Shown here one piece after another: positions 58,168 to 64,000 of a stretch of DNA of 64,000 bases (position 1 is the first letter of the stretch; the number at the start of each line of letters is the position of its first letter). Source of the stretch: Corynespora cassiicola (lineage: Eukaryota > Ascomycota > Dothideomycetes > Pleosporales > Corynesporascaceae). The notes under the pieces were generated by a model that was not told the DNA's origin, ran no database searches, and saw only the letters and a list, made by a program, of their open reading frames with translations. The stretch lies in assembly GCA_022059125.1 (NCBI GenBank), contig JAEUWY010000001.1, positions 1,798,001-1,862,000 of the forward strand, written 5' to 3'. The position numbers and the translations under genes were made by a program.

Positions 58168-60909
58168 TCAGGAACCGTCGGTATTTACATTTGCGAGGCC
58201 GTCTTCGTCGAGGTGGACATCGAGTCCACGCAGTCGTCGAGCGAGAAGACCCGTGCCAGGAGAGACGGGAGAACCGCCAACACCGCAAAAGGCATTTCCC
58301 CCGTATCCCACGTCGCCTTTGTTGAGCTTCTCAAATGCTTCTGTACGACTGCGTATAGGGCTGTCGAGGTCGGTCTTGGAAGAATCGGCTCGCGACTTGA
58401 ACGGGCTGTCAAGATCCATGGGATCTCGGGAACCCGGACGGGAATGGATCGTGTCGAGACGCGACAGACTAAACGGTATCGGCTGCAAGGCTGACATGGG
58501 CGAGCCAAAATGCTCGGGAGAAGGTGAAGGACCACCGGTGAACTGCACCGCTGGTGGGGGCAGGGGTGGATGCTGTCGCAAGCCATCCATCTGATCGTAA
58601 GCCTGCTGTGAAAGAGTGAAACCTGCACTACGCCTCCTAAATGATTTCTCAGCCGTCGATTGTGCTGCAGCCGAAGATGACTGCGCGCTCATAGAGTCGC
58701 GACTGGGCTTGTATGCGCTGTATCGAGGCTCTGGCATCTGAATCTCGTTTCTCAACTTCTCCTTACCGTCTGGTACGCGATTGGCAAAGACCACGCGGAT
58801 ACTCTTGTACAAAAAGTAACGGCCCTTTGACGGACAACACATGTGCAAGTGGATCAAATATCGAAGGATGGGACGGTCGTTGGGATCATCAGAATTACTC
58901 AGCGATGCTTCCGGGCAATCCGTGCCCAGGTTACTGCGTGATGACAGAGGCATGTCGATGATCGGGCCGGCTGAGTAGCTTCGTTGTCGGATGAACGTCT
59001 TCTGACCAGGCTCCATGTCGGAGAGGTCGTATGGGACCAAAAAAAGCTTGACTGCGGTTTTGTTCGGGTTCTTCAGCACAATCTGGAGCTGACCTTGCTG
59101 AGGAATTCGGTAACTCCCGCCCGGAGGCGCTTTTGGCGATGTGGACCTCCTCTTTTTCTTTTCCCTTTTCCGCGCACTCGCATTCGACTGCCGGGGATCT
59201 TCTTCCCCGGCACTTAGTCGAAAGTCTGGGTCGTCCTGGTCGTGATTCGCAGCGGTGTGCCGGCGTCTCCGTCTGTTCGACTCACCACCTTCATCCGGAG
59301 CTGGCAGGCTGTTTTCCAGATCAATCAGGCCCACGTATGGGCTGGGACTATTGTCTGCGATGCGGCCATTTCCAGTGTTGTAGCTGTAGAATACGGCAGG
59401 GAACGGTACCGTCACATGAGGCGGGCAGCGCAGGTTTGATTTGCACTGCCCCTTTCCAAGTACCCCAATTTTTGCAACAAAGTTCAGCGGGCGCGAAGGC
59501 GTGGTAGACATTCTCCCGCGTAGAATGGACTCCTCATATGACCCGACCATTGGGGCGTGGTGTAGAGGAGAGGACTCAGACGTGATCGAAGGCCTCCGAA
59601 TGTCCATGTACGGCGACTGTGGGCTCGAATGCGGCTGGAACTGCTGGAAGGAGTTGAGGGACCGCCGGGGCTGATGTGCCTGGTACGGGAGAGACACGCC
59701 CTTTTGCAAATGGCGAGCTGCGGGGGTGCCGGTTGCGGATCGCGCCATGTATGACGAAGGGTAGCTCTGGAAGGAATGAGGGGAAAAGGTATGACGTCGG
59801 CTGTTCCTCTCTGGGCTCCGCGACGACTGTCTAGAATTCGGCCTTGACGAAAAGTCCAGGTCCGTATTGTTTGACTGTTGCACAAGGGGGCTGGTCGGGG
59901 GCATAAAGACAAAGGATGAGGATGATTGTGAAACGGCTCGAGAGCGTGCTGCAGCGCGAGAGTCCTGACTGAAGACATCCCGAAATGAAAGCGTAGTCTC
60001 ATTCCGAGCTGCTGGCACGGCAAAAGCCGGGAAGGAGTGGTGCCATGGGGCTACTGGCGAGGTAGCTAGCAGGCCTGTCGAAGACGACGGGCCATGGGCT
60101 GGCCGCGAATCCTCCTTCTTTTCCCTGAAGTCACCAGAATGTAGAGCTGATCGCGGGCGTTCAATCTCCAAGCCAATAGAGGCTTGGTCGCGCAATGGAT
60201 CGGGCGTAGAGGTGCGAGGGGACTTGGGATGATTGGGCGCTGGTTGTGGCGTCTTTGGGGGTTCCTGGGAGACTGGCCGCGGCTCGTGGCTGCCCTCGGG
60301 TCGACTGCTGCTCTGTGAATCACAGTCAGAATTGGCAGTGTTCCGGCGTGATGCCCCTGGCACGTCGGCACTCAGGCCGTGGTGGTGCTGCCAGACAGGG
60401 CTGGAGCCGCGCTTCAGTCTCTCGATCAGCTCAACTCGGTCGAGCATGGCGGGCTTGCGTTCGGACGTGGGAGAAGTGAAGTCGGCGACCGGACACAGCA
60501 GCGGATCTAGGTTGTTGGCAGCATGCACATGATGAAGGAGGGTCCGATCACGGAGGTCCCTCGAGTTTCCTGGTCTTTGAGGCTGGTGAGCGGGAGGAGG
60601 GCGGTGCGAGGGCGGCAGCGACGACTCGACTGGAGGATCGTCTGGATCATGGAAAATGGGCATTTTGCAGGTGGGTGGTGGTGAAGAGCAGCATCTAGAC
60701 GTGGACGGGCAGAGATTGCAGGGTGGCGGCGAGCTATGTGGCAGCGGTGACGACGGACGTGGAGTACTGGGATGGCGTCGGGAGAATGGCGGGGAGTGAG
60801 TTGGATCAGGCGGCGGGAGCACCAGCTGGCCCGGCGGAGGGCATGAGTAACAGAGAGCTGTCTGGCTGAGCAGTGGTGGTGCGCTGGCTCCACTTGCAGC
60901 TTCATTCAT
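58168..60909 (-). CDS. Atos-domain protein (DUF4210, meiotic chromosome segregation family)
   Basis: Predicted up to 913 aa, one exon. Residues about 455-510 carry the Atos conserved domain (YEESILRGRMSTTPSRPLNF, then AKIGVLGKGQCK and VPFPAVFYSYN). Residues about 610-735 carry the C-terminal Atos domain (GQLQIVLKNPNKTAVKLFLV, DMEPGQKTFIRQRSYS, RYLIHLHMCCPSKGRYFLYK). The rest is Ser/Pro-rich and disordered. Animal Atos is a nuclear regulator of metabolic genes; fungal members are annotated with chromosome segregation in meiosis, so the job here is uncertain. The first 82 residues are Pro/Ser-rich with no conservation; the ATG at 60663 (MPIFHDPDDP) is an equally good or better start. An ATG cluster just upstream (ATGAATGAATGAAG) includes a three-codon uORF. 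Confidence 0.87.
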   Translation of the reverse strand: MNEAASGASAPPLLSQTALCYSCPPPGQLVLPPPDPTHSPPFSRRHPSTPRPSSPLPHSSPPPCNLCPSTSRCCSSPPPTCKMPIFHDPDDPPVESSLPPSHRPPPAHQPQRPGNSRDLRDRTLLHHVHAANNLDPLLCPVADFTSPTSERKPAMLDRVELIERLKRGSSPVWQHHHGLSADVPGASRRNTANSDCDSQSSSRPEGSHEPRPVSQEPPKTPQPAPNHPKSPRTSTPDPLRDQASIGLEIERPRSALHSGDFREKKEDSRPAHGPSSSTGLLATSPVAPWHHSFPAFAVPAARNETTLSFRDVFSQDSRAAARSRAVSQSSSSFVFMPPTSPLVQQSNNTDLDFSSRPNSRQSSRSPERNSRRHTFSPHSFQSYPSSYMARSATGTPAARHLQKGVSLPYQAHQPRRSLNSFQQFQPHSSPQSPYMDIRRPSITSESSPLHHAPMVGSYEESILRGRMSTTPSRPLNFVAKIGVLGKGQCKSNLRCPPHVTVPFPAVFYSYNTGNGRIADNSPSPYVGLIDLENSLPAPDEGGESNRRRRRHTAANHDQDDPDFRLSAGEEDPRQSNASARKREKKKRRSTSPKAPPGGSYRIPQQGQLQIVLKNPNKTAVKLFLVPYDLSDMEPGQKTFIRQRSYSAGPIIDMPLSSRSNLGTDCPEASLSNSDDPNDRPILRYLIHLHMCCPSKGRYFLYKSIRVVFANRVPDGKEKLRNEIQMPEPRYSAYKPSRDSMSAQSSSAAAQSTAEKSFRRRSAGFTLSQQAYDQMDGLRQHPPLPPPAVQFTGGPSPSPEHFGSPMSALQPIPFSLSRLDTIHSRPGSRDPMDLDSPFKSRADSSKTDLDSPIRSRTEAFEKLNKGDVGYGGNAFCGVGGSPVSPGTGLLARRLRGLDVHLDEDGLANVNTDGS

Positions 60910-61085
60910 TCATTTTGGCCGGGCTGGGAGTCGAAACACGGTCGTGGAGATCCGGCGTTGCGAGGGATGGCGAGAAGAGGGATGACGCGCGGGCGGGCGA
61001 CAGAGGCGCGCGGGCGTGGGCTGCAATGTGAGGGACGGATGGCTGATGGGTGAGGCCGGTCACACGACGACAGCGCGGCGCATGG

Positions 61086-61120
<35 letters not shown>

Positions 61121-61345
61121 CAGCACAGGGCAGGCCCCGGGGGGATGCAAATTGTGCACTGCTGCCCTGCTGGACGCACCGAGTGCCATGTATACCACGC
61201 ACTACGCACTCATGCCCAGAATGCAGCTCGTGTCGCGGCCGCAAATCATGCCGCTCCCGCCAAGCCAGCCGCCGGCCCACCCAAACTTTGCCTCTCCCTC
61301 GTCGTCGTCGACAACTCTGCTCGCCTCTCGACGCTGCCGACAACC
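60910..61345. promoter_or_regulatory. Divergent promoter of the Atos-domain gene and FYV7
   Basis: 436 bp between the two start codons. It contains the (GCA)11 microsatellite at 61088-61120. No TATA box is obvious. If the Atos protein starts at 60663 the shared region is about 250 bp longer. Confidence 0.55.
61088..61120. repeat. (GCA)11 microsatellite
   Basis: Eleven uninterrupted GCA units in the divergent Atos/FYV7 promoter, 226-258 bases before the FYV7 ATG. The poly-Ala, poly-Gln and poly-Cys frames across it are artefacts. Confidence 0.9.
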
Positions 61346-62129
61346 ATGGCCCCGAAACGCCCGCGCGACGACGACCAGGCCAAGCCTGCAAAGAAGCAGA
61401 GGAAGGGGTTCTCTGTCGGCCCTGCCAACCTGCCCGATGGCACCTACAAGCGCAAAGGTACCCTCCCGTGGTTTTTTCTTCCTCGCATCTCTGCTTCCAC
61501 TTGGAAAGCTTGCTGCACGTGCCGCGCCCACGTCCGACGGTACCCTCTGTAACACCTGCCATGGCGTGCAGTAGCCTCCATATCTCCCCCCCAGACATTA
61601 ACTTTTGGCAGTGCAGAAGATCAAAAAGGACCTAATCCACAAGGCCAAGATCAAGAAAGAGTATGCCAAACTCAAGAAGCGCGAAGACGCCCCCGCCCAC
61701 AAGTCCGTCTACGATCGCGAGCCCAGCTTGGACGGTACCCAGGGGCTGCATGAACCTGCCGACCCTGCCCCAGAACCCAGTCTGGAGCCTCACCCCGACC
61801 GGTTGAGGATGCTCGAGGACGGCGACGATAAGCCGGAGCTGGACCCGGAGCACCCAGATGGCCGCTCCCGCGACCGGAGAAACAGGCGGACGCGCAGCCA
61901 GCCCTTCAAGAAGGAGACGGAGCTGGCGGAGAAGCGCAGGGCAGAGGCAGAGGCCCGGCAGAGGGCCAAGGAGCAGGCCGAGAAGGAGCGCGCAAGGAAG
62001 CTGGCCGAGCGGGAGCGCTTCCGCAACGTCATGGCAAAGGCCAGGGGAGGGCCGAATGGCAAGAGGAAGCTCGGTCGCGAGAGTACCGTCCTGCTGGAAA
62101 AGGCAAAGAGATTGGTCGCAAATACATGA
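61346..62129 (+). CDS. FYV7: rRNA-processing protein Fyv7
   Basis: Predicted 209 aa from exons 61346-61457 and 61612-62129; the 154 bp intron ends TTTTGGCAG with a TTAAC branch site and joins DGTYKRK to VQKIKKDLIHKAKIKKEY. The block FSVGPANLPDGTYKRK...KIKKEYAKLKKRE is the hallmark of the Fyv7/TAP26 rRNA-processing family, small basic nucleolar proteins of the small-subunit processome that help cleave 35S pre-rRNA towards 18S rRNA. The C-terminal third is a highly charged Lys/Arg/Glu coiled coil (ETELAEKRRAEAEARQRAKE). The N-terminal KRPRDDDQAKPAKKQRK is a likely nuclear/nucleolar signal. Length is slightly above the yeast protein. Confidence 0.92.
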
Positions 62130-64000
62130 CGATGCTTCGCCGACAGGCTCTTCTTCCGCGAAGGGATGCCCAGACTAAATTTTTACACCACCGCCGCCCT
62201 AGTCAATGGTCCTCGACGGCTGTACCATCACGTCTTGTACGACCCGATGGCTTCGTCTCGCCATGTACCGGAATTGGTGCCGAGAGTTGGCTATGCGTCC
62301 AACCTTTGCCTGCTCCCAGCATTTGCTCATTGGATTGCCGCCCCTCCATGTCTTACACGTCTGACCCTTGTTTGCTGCAGGTTTTTTTGCATTGGCACGC
62401 CCATGTAAGCAGGCAGTGGGTATAGTATTTGTTTCCGGTCAATGCCCACGTACATGGGCGGCACATGGCTCTCGCAACCCGGCCCCCAAACTCGACGGCG
62501 GCAGCCTTGGATCGTGGAGGCCAAGCCCGTCGTTGATCCTCGCCGAAGCGTCAGTCTTGCTGTCCATGGCCATGAAGGCTTTGTCAGAGTGTTTTACTTA
62601 AATACTGGAACAGCGGCAGGAAAGCGCCGACTTTGGTCCAAGCGCATCGGTCCATTATGTACATTCCTATTTGCCGTGCTCGCCCGTCAGAGATGAGCAA
62701 GTGATAACAATACACCATGCACGTCACCCACCCGTTTCAGCCCTCTCGACCGTTGGTGCCGCTGAGATGCAATGATGCCACACTGATATCGCTTCCGTGT
62801 AAGCCAGGATCCCTGCCAATCACATCGACATGCAGCTCTCTGGACGCCTCCCACGTTCTGCGTCAGCACCACAAGTCTCCATGTGTGATGGTAGTTCGGG
62901 GCAATACCGACAGAGTCATCCACGGCCCTGCCGGCTCGCCCACCAAATCCAATCGCACAAGGGCGTGAGGTTTTCTGCAAGTCCACGCCCAACTAGCGCG
63001 CTCCAGACAGCGTTGGAGGACTGATGCTCTCACCATGGGCCCTCATCCATGGGTTGCGCAAAGTCGCCGACCTGGGGGGCTTGGGTCTGGGTGCTCTTTT
63101 TCTCCCACCACCCCCCTGCCACGGCTGGGGATCTATATGTACTGTCCAGCAGCGCTGCCGGCCAGCAGGTGTGGGCTCTCGAGCTGACGGCTGGTTACAC
63201 GGGTGGAGAAATGGCGGTCGGGCCCGCTCAACGGCGGACCGCCTTTTGCTGGTGACGTCCGAACGACGTCTGTGTCTCGTGCATCTCAGCCCTCGTGGCA
63301 TCGTGGATTTTTTTTGTCGTCCCCCTGTCCTTCAGCCTCTTAGTCACGCCATGTGGTGGTGTTGAGCTGAGGGTAAGTTTAGGCGCAGTCCCTGGCTTGG
63401 CGCAATGTGACATGGTCCCGACCTCGCTCGGCCCGGTTCCGTTGCTGCTTACAGCATCGTCGCCGTGCAAACGTCCCTCGGCCTTCTGGCTGCCCAGTTG
63501 CTCACCCGCCCAGCACCTGCATACGCTGTAAGGAATCCTTGCAGCGCCCGCTGCCTCCCGCCCCCCTTCCCGTGCCAGGTTGATCGCGACGGCCACAGAG
63601 TCTGGTCGCAGCTCACTCCGGAGGCACTCGGCTTGGCGCCGGCCTCCCTGGGGCCCTGGATATGGGCACTGGATACGAGCACTGGTCCCTAGACTCCTCG
63701 GACTCCCATACCTCTAGGCTGCCTGGGCTTCCTGGGCCTTGAGCCGCCGTCGAGAGATTGCCATGGCCCATGCAGAGAACATCTCTCGCCAGAGCACCAG
63801 CTACATTCATGGCCGTTGATTGTACCGCGGCAAAAAAAAAAGTGATTCGCACCGAACACCACCCAGACAAAGCGTCCCCTGATTTAGCTCCTCGCTTCTT
63901 TTCCTGGAAACAAGCCTGAACCGTTCAGGTCCTAGAGCCCTTTGCTCAACAGCTGAAGGCACATTGATCTTCACCGACGCCCACAGTCACGTTGCATTGT
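62130..64000. other. Gene-free stretch at the right edge
   Basis: 1.9 kb after FYV7. The left end is its 3' untranslated region. I see only short overlapping frames with no domain or splice pattern. The window may stop before the next gene. Confidence 0.5.

Overview
The window is nuclear DNA of a filamentous ascomycete (Pezizomycotina). Most genes carry 44-80 bp introns with GT(A/G)AGT-like donors and CTAAC/CTGAC branch sites, and the protein families are fungal (Csf1, LIM-RhoGAP, PDR-type ABC exporter, THI4 with a TPP riboswitch). The THI4, TMEM184-like and ABC sequences look like Dothideomycetes, but that placement is inference. I joined exons by hand; in every multi-exon gene the exon lengths sum to a whole number of codons.

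Layout. 1-4.4 kb: no convincing gene. 4.4-6.6 kb (-): a Ser/Pro-rich protein of unknown function. 8.4-10.7 kb (-): a TMEM184/DUF300 membrane protein, sharing a 457 bp divergent promoter with 11.15-21.06 kb (+), the giant bridge-like lipid transfer protein Csf1 (3274 aa). 21.5-22.5 kb (-): a Gln/Tyr-rich glycine-zipper protein. 25.2-29.6 kb (+): a full ABCB multidrug exporter, tail-to-tail with 29.9-34.2 kb (-), a PDR/ABCG exporter. 34.3-42 kb is visibly AT-richer and holds a UAA-family nucleotide-sugar transporter (-), a divergently transcribed GT8 glycosyltransferase (+) and a Cys-rich single-pass membrane protein (+). At its edge, 42.1-42.8 kb (-), lies a small secreted cysteine protein. 45.7-49.6 kb (-): a LIM-LIM-RhoGAP. 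49.6-52.7 kb: repeat-rich non-coding DNA. 52.7-53.4 kb (-): a probable pseudogene with two in-frame TAG codons. 53.8-54.6 kb (-): a GNAT acetyltransferase. 55.6-56.7 kb (-): THI4, with a TPP riboswitch and upstream ORFs in its leader. 58.2-60.9 kb (-): an Atos-domain protein, divergent from 61.3-62.1 kb (+), the rRNA-processing protein FYV7. 62.1-64 kb: no gene seen.

How the genes fit together. Csf1, TMEM184-like, RhoGAP, Atos, FYV7 and THI4 are housekeeping and sit in GC-rich DNA. The middle of the window is accessory in character: two drug exporters of different subfamilies, a sugar-nucleotide transporter and glycosyltransferase that could form one Golgi glycosylation step, a wall-type Cys-rich membrane protein and a secreted cysteine protein. 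The clearest regulatory element is the THI4 riboswitch. The least usual gene-structure signals are two GC-AG introns, one in the ABCB gene and one in the GT8 gene.
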